From: Zarea fungicola
Taxonomy: Eukaryota > Ascomycota > Sordariomycetes > Hypocreales > Cordycipitaceae
Assembly: GCA_900169235.1 (NCBI GenBank)
Contig: FWCC01000054.1
Location: 62,001 to 126,000 of the forward strand
DNA: 64,000 bases
Direction of reading: 5' to 3'
The stretch's first letter is position 1; every line of letters starts with the position of its first letter. Of the stretch, positions 33,543 to 44,144 are shown piece after piece. The notes under the pieces were generated by a model. The model was not told the DNA's origin and ran no database searches. It was given only the letters and a program-made list of their open reading frames with translations. Both the position numbers and the translations under genes were made by a program.

Positions 33543-36500
33543 TCAAGAATGATCCTTTTCCACGCCATTGCCATGGCCATTTCCATTGCCACTCGTCTCA
33601 AATTCATCTGCGTGCGAGAAACGGTCCGAGAGCATCTCATCCTTGTAACGATTGAGCTGGTCTGAAATGTAGCTATGCATGTGACTGTCGGCCTCGGCTC
33701 TCTCTTCTGAGATAGACGGCCGCCCGCCATCAGAGCGAACGTCATCGTCGAGCACAAAGTCGCTCCGGGCACCGATAGAACGGGCCGTGGAGGAGCGGCG
33801 GATGCGATGCATTGTGGGCGACTGCGGGATGCCAATCTCGACGCTGCGCTGGAACATGTCGTCAAAGTAGTGCGCCATGGCAGCAGAGGGCGTACGGGGA
33901 GTCTGCGGGAGACGGCAGCTGACACTGTAGGAGGAACCGCGTTAGCGTGAAGATTTGTTTGAAGCTGTTTGGGGGTGATAAATACTTACCCAGTGTCGTG
34001 GATCATTCGGGCAATAAGCCCAGTCCACCCGGTTTGGTGGCTGGCACCTAGACCGCGGCCGGTATCGCCGTCAAAGAATTCGTGGAACCAGAGAAAGTCC
34101 TTCCAGTTATCATCAAAGTCCAGCATATTGTTACCAGCATTGACACTCCTTCGGCCGTCGTCTGTGCGAGCAAACAGGTGCTGCAGACGATGCTGGATTT
34201 CTTCTGATACCTTGCCGAGATGCATGTAGTCACCACTGCCAGTTGGGCACTCGACTTGGAATTCCGGTCCATAGAAAAGGTAGAAACGCTGCAACGATTC
34301 AACCAAGAGGAAGTTGACGCATAACCAGATCGGGCCTCTCCAATTACTGTTGCCGCCAAACAGTCCTGTGTCTGAATCACCGGGTACATACCCGACTTTG
34401 AAGATTTGGCCATTGACATCCATGGAAAACGGATGGTCCTTGTGAAATTTGGACAGGGAACGAATGCCATGGTCACTGAAAAACTCGTCCTCGTCAAGCA
34501 TGCGCCTTAAAATCTTTTCCAGCCGGTCTTTACTGACAATGGAGAGAAGGATTCTGTTGCCTTTTCCTCTCTTTCGAATGCTGGCCATGTTCCGCTCTGC
34601 GACATCGGCTCGGTTATGGATGAACCATTCTACTCGCTTGCGGAACGAAGGTAGTTTATTCAACAATTCTGGCTCCAATGTGGTCGTCGCATAAAGAGGT
34701 ATGAGTCCGACGAGCGAGCGAACAGGTAGTTGCTGAATGTATGGGCCACCCCACGAAATGGCGTCGTAGTAGAAGCCGTCTTCGTCATTCCACAACGATT
34801 GGGCATCTTTGTTTCCTTCTCTAAAAGTCATTGCATCACTGATAAGAATGAAATGCTCAAAGAATTTGGAGGCAATGTCTTCATAGATTCGGCGATGCTT
34901 GGCCAGCTCAAGGGAGATGTTGAGCATGGACAGGCAGTAGAAAGCCATCCAACCTGTGCTGTCTGCCTGTTCCAGGACACCGCCAGTGGGAAGCGGTTCG
35001 GAACGGTTGAACAGTCCAATGTTGTCAAGGCCCAGGAAGCCTCCTTCAAACACGTTTTTGCCATCTGTATCTTTACGGTTTACCCACCAAGTAAAATTGA
35101 GCAGCAACTTTTGAAAAACCCGCTCCAGAAAGTCCAAGTCTTGGCGGCCGTACATTTTCCGCTCAATTTTGAACGTGCGGAACGTAGCCCAGGCGTGAAC
35201 GGGGGGGTTAACATCGCTAAAATTCCATTCGTAGCTAAACAAAGTTAGCAATCGCAGATGGAAATCCGCCTCAAAATGTTACTTACGCTGGCAGTTGCCC
35301 ATTGGGGTGACAGTACCATTCTCTGGTAAACAAGTCAAGCTGCTTTTTGGCAAAGTCGGGATCAATCATGGCCAGCGGAATACAGTGAAAAGCACTGTCC
35401 CAGGCAGCAAAAAACGGATACTCCCATGAGTCTGGCATCGACAAGATATCATCGCAATACATGTGGCGCCATTGTGTATTTCGGATAGCTTTTCTCTCTG
35501 GTGGCGGGGGTGGTGTCGCAGGGTCACCATTGGCCCATTGATCCCAAATAAATAGATAATGCTGCTTCGTCCACATCATGCCTGAGAATGCTTGACGCTG
35601 AACGTTGCGCAAGTCATCCGTCATGGGCAAGGGGCTGAGGCGGTAGTAGAACTCGTCGGCTTCATCCTTGCGCCTTTCAATAACGTTGTCAAATTCTTCT
35701 TCGTCCAGGTAGACCTGCTCCTTTCGTGAAAAGCGGAAGCGAACAACTATATGCAATTAATTTAGTTCATCGGGGTAGCTCCAAGGAGATGCGGGCTTTA
35801 CTTACCAGCGCATTCGCCTGGGCTCACACCACCATCCTCATTAAAGGTAAACCAAGCAGCACACTTGGTTCCAGTCTGAGCAGGGTTTACAGCGTCCTTT
35901 TCTCCATTCACAATGTGGCGATGGAACCCGTCCTTGACATAGGGTTGGGTGTTTTCCTGTTCATACAATACTTTGACATTGGTATCGTTTTCGGTGAAAA
36001 CAAGCTCTGGCAGAACGTCTTCACCGGTTGAGCCAACACCTGGAGAAGGAGATAGAATAAAATGTCTCTTGCCAAGACTCCAATGATTTGAAGTAGCCGA
36101 TAGATCAGAGCTGGCAGACACAGACGGTTTCTTGTCAGCGGCCTCGATGCCCCAACTCCAGGTGTTTCGAAACCAGGTCTGGGGAATAATATGTAGCGGT
36201 GCAGGGTCAGGACCACGGTTCCATGCCGTGACTCTGAAAAGTAGCTCATCAGGGTCGCTCTCCTCTTTTGCCGTCTCGATGAAAATGTCCCAGTACCGGT
36301 CTTCGTCGAAGGCGTCGGTATCAATGATTTGATATTCCTTATCTTCCTTCGATCGCTTCGCATTTTCTGTAATAAGATCCTCGTAGGGAAACGCTCTCTG
36401 TGGATATTTATACAGGAATTTCATGTAGGAATGCTATTCAGTGTTAGTGACAGTCAATGCGGATCTTGGCTAGGAGTCGTACGGTCTGGGAGACGAAGTT

Positions 36501-37106
36501 TAGTCAGTATTGTGTAATCAAATTTGCACGCGAACAAAACATACAGGTGTGTTGTCGACGTGAAAATGAGCTTCCTTGACACTTTCGCCGTGGTTGCCTT
36601 GAGGGTTGGACAAGCCGAACAGACGCTCCTTCAAGAAGTCACTGGGTTATGGTAAGCAAGTTGGCGCAGGCGCCAGTTGACCGGAGAAACGTACTCTTTC
36701 TCGTTCCAGAAGCTGAATCCAATATTCTGCCAACCATGCGTATCGCAAACCCCGGCGATTCCGTCTTCGCCCCAACGAAAGGCTCGTGACCGGGCATGCT
36801 CATGGGGAAAGTCTACAGGTAAGCGGTTAGTTGAGGCACCAGCGGTAATATATCGTTTAGTGAAGGGTAGCCTACGGCTCCAGGCATCGCCATCGTGACT
36901 ATAATCCTCACGGACTGTGCGATATGTTAGCACAAGCACAATCAAATAGGTTGATCACAGCAGTGGGGTGGGATTGGTGTACCAGTAGCCCATTGCCGCT
37001 CAGCGACATACGGTCCCCATTTCTTCCAGTAGCGCTTGCGTTCGCGGTCCTCTTTCAAACGACGCTCCTCCTCCGTGAGGTATTCGTGGCCGTCGAAAAC
37101 AACCAT
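33543..37106 (-). CDS. GH63-like (alpha/alpha)6 barrel protein, yeast YMR196W family
   Basis: A cytosolic-looking 1030-aa protein of the glycoside hydrolase family 63 clan; no signal peptide. Exons on the minus strand are 37106-36983, 36914-36876, 36812-36695, 36641-36545, 36433-35806, 35746-35287, 35234-33990 and 33924-33543, all phase-consistent. Landmarks are [90 protein letters not shown] and [20 protein letters not shown], which match the YMR196W family by memory. GH63 enzymes trim glucose from glycans; this branch is poorly characterised, so the substrate is left open. The C-terminal 120 residues are low-complexity and acidic. The 63-nt second intron is stop-free. Confidence 0.88.
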
Positions 37107-38422
37107 TATTCAGATTTCACCAATTGATCAAAACCCGCGTGCAGGTTTAAAGAGAATCGTGGTGATGGCAACTGGTGAGAAATGTGCATGAGCTTGGGCA
37201 CGCCGTAGCTTTCGCCAGCTTATCGAAATGGCGGGGCAGCTTTGTGGTGATCGGTATCAGGTATCAGTTACTGCAATACCTAGGTCTCCATACAAAATAC
37301 CAGCATGAGTCAAGTAGGCCGTAACTTTTCCCTTTTTTTGGTGGGCCATCCGATAGCAGTTAAGCTCCCGCATATCCGTGGAAGCAAGCCCCCCCATTGA
37401 CCAGCAATTTTCTTACCAGTGGTTCGGTTGAACTGCCACATGATGTCAGATAGGGTTAGGTGGTGTATTTCATGCCGAACTGTGTACATGGCTAAAAAGA
37501 AAGGATTTCTAAACATCGAACTGTACTGTCTGCGCAACAACAGGTGGATGATACCTGGTGTTTCCTGTGACCAAGTGCTGCCAATCGATGACGATGCTGC
37601 CCACTGTGGACACCTGCAGCCACAGACGCTTTTGGCAGTAAGGAATTGCGCTGATGCGAACTGGGCGACGCAGAACGGCAGATACAGGTCTCCCATTATG
37701 CCTTTGTTCCGTTGAAGGACACGCAATGTCTATTTCTTCAGTCAAAGCCGCCAGATCAATGAGCACATTTACCAAGATCGCTACTGCAAAGCTTCGCATC
37801 GCCCACCGAAAGCCACTAGCCAATACCCTGTAATTAGCATCTGGCTACCTAGGTAGGTACTTTGGTAAGGTAGTGCCTAGGTACTATCCTAGGTAAGTTA
37901 CCTACTGTAGGTAGGTAGCCAAGATGCAGTGGTGCATTGGAGGCTGAACAGTGCAGGAGCCTGCAAGCAGGCTTGTAAAAGAAGCTAGCGGAAATTGCCC
38001 AGAATAAGCAATACACCGGACACTGGCAAAAATCAGGCTGTGAGGAACAGAGTGGCTGCAAAATTTGGCAGCCTTTGGCTCGAGTGCTGCTTGTCACTGA
38101 CTGTCGCCGCACTGCCGCACCACCCCCGTGTGGCTTGGCTCGGCCTCGTACTGGCCTGTGAAAACCTTCAGCTTCGCCACCGGATGTCGTGGCTTCATCC
38201 TCGTCACTTCGCCATATCCCTGCCAACAATTCCTGAGCCGACTATGCGCGGCGCGTCTTTCGTTTTTACCTGCATCCAACTAGATTTTGCGGCGTCTCTT
38301 TTTGTTTCTTGGCCTTCTTTTTTCAGTCCTGCATAGCCGGCTATTCCTTGGGCCGCCAGTCTCCTTGTCTCTTCCCTCCGACATTATACTCCCCCTAATT
38401 TCTTTCCTACCAGCCCGCTACC
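37107..38422. promoter_or_regulatory. Divergent promoter with CCTAGGTA palindromes (GH63-like and cis-prenyltransferase genes)
   Basis: Positions 37845-37920 carry repeated units such as CTACCTAGGTAGGTA, GCCTAGGTAC, TCCTAGGTAAG and TTACCTACTGTAGGTAGGTAG. The same type of cluster occurs in the DYS1 promoter. The 37.3-37.8 kb part contains open frames without family motifs. No gene is called. Confidence 0.5.
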
Positions 38423-39651
38423 ATGGCTAGTACTGTGTCGCTATTGCGCAAGCTTATCCTCGAGTCTCCTCCTGGAGAATGGGCCATCACTCAGCTTCGT
38501 GAGCTCCTGATCGGCGCTCTGAAGCAGGGCCCTGTCCCGCAACATGTCGCCTTCGAAATGGACGGCAACAGACGCTATGCCCGAACGCACCGAATGGAAA
38601 CGGTCGAAGGACACCACCGTGGTTTCGAGGCACTTGCAAGAGTAAGTCCGCCTACGTTGTTCCATGTTAAAATTCCAATTCCAATTAGCCAGCTAACCCT
38701 TGACCGTTCCAGATAATGGAAATCTGCTACAAATGTGGCGTAAAGGTCGTCACTGTATATGCCTTTAGCATCGAAAATTTTAATCGTCCCAAGTACGAAG
38801 TCGAGGGTCTCATGCAGCTTGCCAAGGTCAAGCTTGAGCAGCTTACTACCTACGGAGATATTTTGGACCGCTATGGAGCCTGTGTGCGCGTCTTAGGCCA
38901 ACGCGAGATGATTCGCGACGACGTCCTGCAGGTCGTCGACAAGGCTGTTGCCCGCACAAAGCACAACAACAAGTATGTACTGTGACTGTTCTTTTTTTTT
39001 TCCCCGCAAATTCTAACTAGAGGCAGAGCCGTTCTGAACATCTGCTTCCCATACACCTCCCGAGCCGAAATCACTACGGCTATCCGCGAAACTGTCCAAG
39101 ACTTTCTTACTCCCCCACCTCCCAAGAACACGCCTTTCTCGCCTTCACGCATTAGACAAAAGGTTCTTTCTTCCCAGTATGACGATCGCGAGACTCTTCC
39201 GACCATCCGCGATGCATCACCCCACAACCCTGCCGAAGGCAACGACGCGGACAAGGATGTGGACGGTGATACCGGGGACTCTTCATCAGCAACACTGTTG
39301 CCAGATTCACCGCAGCCCCGGACCCGCGCGAGAAAAGCCTCGACCGACTCGTCGTCTCTCCCTAGCCCCGAATCAATCACTGCCGACACACTCGACAGCC
39401 ACATGTATACCTCGCTCGACCCGCCTCTAGATGTCTTTGTCCGCACCAGTGGTGTGGAGCGTCTTAGCGACTTCATGTTGTGGCAATGTCACCAAGATAC
39501 ACAGATTTTCTTCCTCAAGTGTTATTGGCCAGATTTTGATCTGCAACACTTTGTGCTCGTACTGCTGGAGTGGCAATGGAGGCAGAAGCAGAAAGCGAGG
39601 GACAGTTCTGTACAGGTCAAGAACAACAAAGTGCGCCGGCCGGCGGAGTAA
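38423..39651 (+). CDS. rer2: cis-Prenyltransferase (dehydrodolichyl diphosphate synthase)
   Basis: Elongates farnesyl diphosphate with isopentenyl units for dolichol, at the ER, usually with a Nus1 partner. Exons are 38423-38641, 38713-38972 and 39027-39651, giving 367 aa. Motifs are VAFEMDGNRRYARTH (active-site Asp), GHHRGFEAL, VYAFSIENFNRP, NICFPYTSRAE and DVFVRTSGVERLSDFMLWQ. Acceptor 39026 is preferred over 39020 because the CTAAC branch site at 39013 is too close to the latter; the alternative adds two residues. About 90 residues rich in Ser, Pro and Asp separate the FPYTSR region from the RTSG motif, where human DHDDS has about 40. Whether it is RER2 or SRT1 is uncertain. Confidence 0.92.
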
Positions 39652-40480
39652 GGATTAAGGAGAGATACCCGAACGATGACATTCACAGTGCAACCAATAC
39701 TATGTTTAGGCTGATTTTGTACATACGCTCGACATGGCCAAAGTTGGTTTAGATTTTTGTTTGCAGTTTTAAAATTTACATCTTGGCACATCTTGGCGCT
39801 CATTGTGGCTCGTGGCGCATCTTCCATGTTTGTTGCCAGGTATTACGAAATGATATTTCAACGCCGCTTTTGTCGTATTATTACTGTCGTTTAAAACTTG
39901 AATAATGTTGTGCATTGAGGTGCAATTGAACTTTAACCAATATTCATCCCTCTGATCTAGTAATAAAGGCCCATTGACGATCCATCCACCCAATCCCAAT
40001 TCAGCTTTGCTTATAAGGGTCTCCACGACTCAGGCCAGGTTAGCGGGGCTCGCTGTGCTCGCTGTTTGACGGGGTACCGCCCTGTACCTGTTGTCAGTGT
40101 CCCCCAAAGTTGGCAAACTGTACGGAGAAGTACCTACGGACCCGGTAACACAACACCCTCGCACCACCCTGGGCACTACCAACACCACTTCCGCAGCACC
40201 TGGCGCCAAATTTCGCGAGCTTCCACAAGCCGTCATCGCATTCTCCCATTTCTCGCCCAAGCAACCACCACACCTTACTTTGGCTATTGGAGCACCGCAC
40301 TGCGAGCCATGGCCTAGGGCATCTCCGATCCAAGGTCGATTTACTCGAGAGCCCATATTGGCGGCTTTAGAGTCCTCTTTTCTGCACACCACCCCTCGCC
40401 CACCTGGTCGCGCTCCTCTTCTGCCTTTTGCGTCGTCCTTACCACCCGCAGACTCGGACTCGGCGACTGCAAGATTCACA
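39652..40480. other. Intergenic, ING/PHD gene promoter and leader
   Basis: A frame is open upstream of the chosen ATG (from about 40091) but begins at a TTG and has no conserved sequence before 40481. Confidence 0.5.
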
Positions 40481-42552
40481 ATGAAATCCGCCAAGACTGT
40501 GCCGGCAGATGCCTCGTCGCATCGCAGATCCCAGCCCGTGCGACAGGCTCGTACGAACCCGCCGCGAAGCTCTCTCAATGCCGGCCGCATCGGCGCCAGA
40601 GAGACAGCCACGATGCGGCCGGCTGGCGACCAGCCTATCGACATTTTCCCAGCAATTACACACTTTGCAGACACAATGGCTGCTCTTCCGAAAGAGCTGG
40701 TTCGCCATTTCACACTGCTAAAAGAGGTTGACGCCAAGATTTTTGCCCCTCAGGAACAGCTCTTCAAACTTGTCTCTGCGGCCACCCAGGCCGCTTTGCC
40801 CGAACCGCAACATCAAAATGATTCCAGAAGCATTGCTGGGCCGTTATCAGCCCCCATGAGCACGCAAGGTAGCTCTACTGGTGCCGCGCAATCCAACTCT
40901 GTTGCGCCGCCCTCAGTCGACGAACCAAGCACCACCTCCGGCGTCTTCGACCCTTCCAATATCCCTCGACGACAGCTGTTTCGCCAAACAGCTTTCAAAA
41001 TACAAGAAATGCTAGTGTCTCTTGAGGAGAAGAACCACGTCATTTCGACAGCAAATGATGCTCTCCAGCGACAGCTCGCTCGCGTTGAGGACGTCTGGCC
41101 TTATCTTGAAAACGAGTTCAGTGATGAGGCTAAATGGGGCAGCACAACGCACTGGGCCTATCCCGAAAATCGCGGCGGCAAATCAAATTTTGAAAGAGCA
41201 AGACGCGATGGAGCAGCTGCCATTTCCGCCGCTGCCCAGGCGCTGGCTGACGAAGCTGCTGCAAGAAGCGACGCCAGGAAGCAAGCTGTCCAGGCCAAGA
41301 AAAATATGAGAAATGCAAATAATAACACCGAAATGGACGACACACGCGAAAAGAAGCAACCTAGCAAGGTCAAAAGAGCCACTGATGGCGACAATGCTGG
41401 GCCTGGTATTGCGGGCACTACAAATGGCAATCCACAAAAGAGGCGTAAAACCGAAAAGGCTGCCGCCATTGGAGGGACTCCCATGGAAAGATCAATTAGC
41501 TCTGCTCTTGGAAGTACTACCTCCAAGGCTAAGACCGGTAGTCCCAGGGGAACACCCGTACCAGAGGGACCCAAAAAGCGGCGGGCACTGCCAACGGGAA
41601 GTGCACCAGCCAAGAAGAAGTAAGTTGCCCTTGCAATATTTTTACCGATGCGCGATGTACTAACGACTCCATGTAGGCCGACTACTGTCGTCAAACCCCC
41701 ATCAGCAACCTCGTCCCCGGTAATACCCAATGTTTCTGAACCGAAGGCAGCAGCTTCTCCAGCACCAACAAGCGCACCACGGCCAGTTTCCGCGCGAGCT
41801 CGTCAAAACTCTATCAACTCGACTTCCGAGATCAGCAAGACTCGCCGCCCGTCCGTAACAACAAAGGTTACAAATGGCGTTGTCGCGGACAAGCCTGAAG
41901 TGGTCTCCGAGAAAGATCCAGTCACTATAGAGGCACCGGTGCCTATCGAAGCCGAACCAGGCAAGAAAGAAAATGAGAAACCTAATTCAAGCGCTACAGC
42001 CCCTCCTCCTACTAGCAAAAAAGAGACCAAGCCCGAGATTCCCGAAGTCAAGCCGGAGCCCCCACCAACATTGCCGCAGCCAGCAACTGTTACCACCAAG
42101 AGTGGCAGAGCCAGCAAGCCATCAACTCCGGCACTTGCAACATTCCAGGAGGCCGCTGCGGCTAGGGCGTCTCGAACCAGAAATGATGGTGCCAAGAAAG
42201 CTCAACGCAAGGGTAGCACCACCCAGGCTGTTGCTCAACCAACTGTTGAGGATGATACTGCAAGCAGTATGCAGGAAGAGGAGGAAGGCGATATTGATGG
42301 CGACGAACCAACATACTGTTACTGTAACAGTGTCAGCTATGGCGAAATGGTTGCCTGCGACTCCGATGACTGTGAGCGGGAATGGTTCCATCTAGCATGT
42401 GTGGGCCTAAAGGTCGCGCCTGGCTCCAAGAGTAAGTGCATCAACCTGACTATGCAACTCAATATGGCTAATACCTTTGTGTAGCAAAATGGTACTGCGA
42501 GGACTGCAGGGAACGACTACGATTGGCGGGTAAAAAAGCTGGCACCCGGTAG
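40481..42552 (+). CDS. ING-family PHD finger protein (Pho23-like)
   Basis: A nuclear chromatin reader. Exons are 40481-41619, 41677-42431 and 42485-42552, giving 653 aa. The N-terminal ING helical domain is recognisable (DIFPAITHFADTMAALPKEL and LVRHFTLLKEVDAKIFAP, later KIQEMLVSLEEKNHVI). A long linker rich in Lys, Ala, Pro and Thr follows, about residues 300-590. The C-terminal PHD finger is YCYCNSVSYGEMVACDSDDC, EREWFHLACVGL and KWYCEDC, the C4HC3 pattern that binds trimethylated H3K4. The last cysteines come from the 68-nt final exon. The length and N-terminus suggest the Rpd3L subunit Pho23 more than Yng1 or Yng2, but this is not certain. Confidence 0.88.
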
Positions 42553-43305
42553 AAGGGGGTTCGTAAGCGGACAGTCAACTGAGTGGCTGTCTATTGAATT
42601 TTGGGAGCGGAGTTGATGATTTCCTCAGTCTTTTTGAACTAATGTCCTTTCGAACAGCTGAGCATGATTTCCATTGGGCGTTATGGGATCGCGAATGCGG
42701 ACACGGCCTCTCGAATCAGTGGCTCATTTTTCATTGCTACTTTGTTTTTACTATGGTTCGTTATTTGACAGGCATATCATTGGTTTTTTTATGAGTTGGG
42801 ACACTCAACCGTGGCATGGCATTGTGTATTATTTAAATATGATTAGGATACTATAGGACTCTTTTGAAGAATGCAATTGGTGGTATACATATTTACGAGA
42901 AAATGCGCATTACGTTGGTGATATTTCCGACTTCACTCCAACTTTTACACTGTAAACCATTGATCATAATTCAAACGAAATTCCCGATTCACCATGAAGC
43001 TCCCAGCTATGAATGCATGGAGAGTAGCACCCAAGCTTCGTTTTTGTGACTACCGGGTAGTAGAAACCATAAAATGAAGGCAGCGATCGTTGTTGGATCG
43101 AAATAGTGGTGGGTAGTCTGGCCAAAGCACCAACGAGGAAAAAAACGGCGGGCGGTGACTACGATGACTAAGATGGCAGAAAAAAAAAAGTGGCAGAAGG
43201 CCTCAGTGGCTGGGACTCTCTACAGGGCCGTCGGTGGCGACCTGTGGAAAGAAAAAAAAAAAGAAACAAGTTTTAAAACGAAGAGACGGCCGATAAGCAG
43301 ACAGG
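42553..43305. other. Intergenic, no gene seen
   Basis: Between the ING/PHD gene and RLP24; AT-rich with poly-A tracts near 43180 and 43255. Confidence 0.6.
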
Positions 43306-44144
43306 ATGCGGTAAGTACAAATCCAACGGCATGGCCTCTGCCTTGAGGAATTTGGAAAACGTTGTTGGCAAGTTTGGAGTGCGTATACTAACTTGCAACT
43401 TTTCTTCCATGGTGCAGTATCGAAGATTGCTCGTTCTGCGGACGCCCTTCATACCCGTCCAAGGGTATTACATTTATTCGAAATGACGGTAAGAAATATC
43501 ACCGATAGTGAACTTTCCATATGGAGTCTCACCCAAGAGAAACCGTTCACTCTCCTCGACCGTTTTGTACACAAAACAAAAGACCATAGCCCGCTGACCT
43601 CAAGATCCTTTTTCTTGTCATTATAGGAAAGTCATTCCGATTCTGCCGATCCAAGTGCCACCGCTCCTTCAAGATGAAGCGCAACCCGCGCAAGCTCAAG
43701 TGGACCAAGGCGTACCGCCGCAATGCCGGCAAGGAGATGGTCGTCGACAGCACGCTCCTTTTTGGCCAGCGCCGCAACGAGCCCGTCCGCTACGACCGCG
43801 ACCTGGTGCAGCGCACCATCAGCGCCATGAAGCGCGTCAGCGAGATCCGGCAGCGCCGCGAGCGCGTCTTCTACAAGAAGCGCATGGCGGGCAAGCGCGA
43901 GCGGGAGCTGGCGACGGCCCGCAAGCTCGTGGCCGAGAACGAACACCTGCTGCCCCGTCTGCGCGGCAGCGAGAAGAAGAGGCTGGCGGAGCTGGCTGCG
44001 GCGGGCGACGCGGAAGTGGACCTCGAGGCCGAGGAGGAGGCGGCGACCAAGGCGTACAAGACCAAGGTGTTTGGGCAGGAGAAGCGCCGGCTGCGGGTGC
44101 GCAACGACGGCGAGGTGGAGGAGGACGGCATGGATATGGATTAG
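43306..44144 (+). CDS. rlp24: Ribosome biogenesis protein Rlp24
   Basis: An L24e-type placeholder on pre-60S particles, replaced by ribosomal protein eL24 after Drg1 releases it in the cytoplasm. Exons are 43306-43310, 43418-43488 and 43627-44144, giving 197 aa. The first coding exon is five bases (ATGCG before GTAAGT). Joined to TATCGAA it reads [18 protein letters not shown], then [20 protein letters not shown], the CxxC zinc finger pair. [17 protein letters not shown] and a long Arg/Lys-rich helix follow, ending acidic (EEDGMDMD). Exon 3 is markedly GC-rich compared with its flanks, with high GC3, as expected of a highly expressed gene. Confidence 0.94.

Noticed and set aside
34730..35248. 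172-codon plus-strand frame inside the GH63-like gene
   Set aside because: It lies opposite exon 7, where the minus strand holds strongly conserved family motifs.
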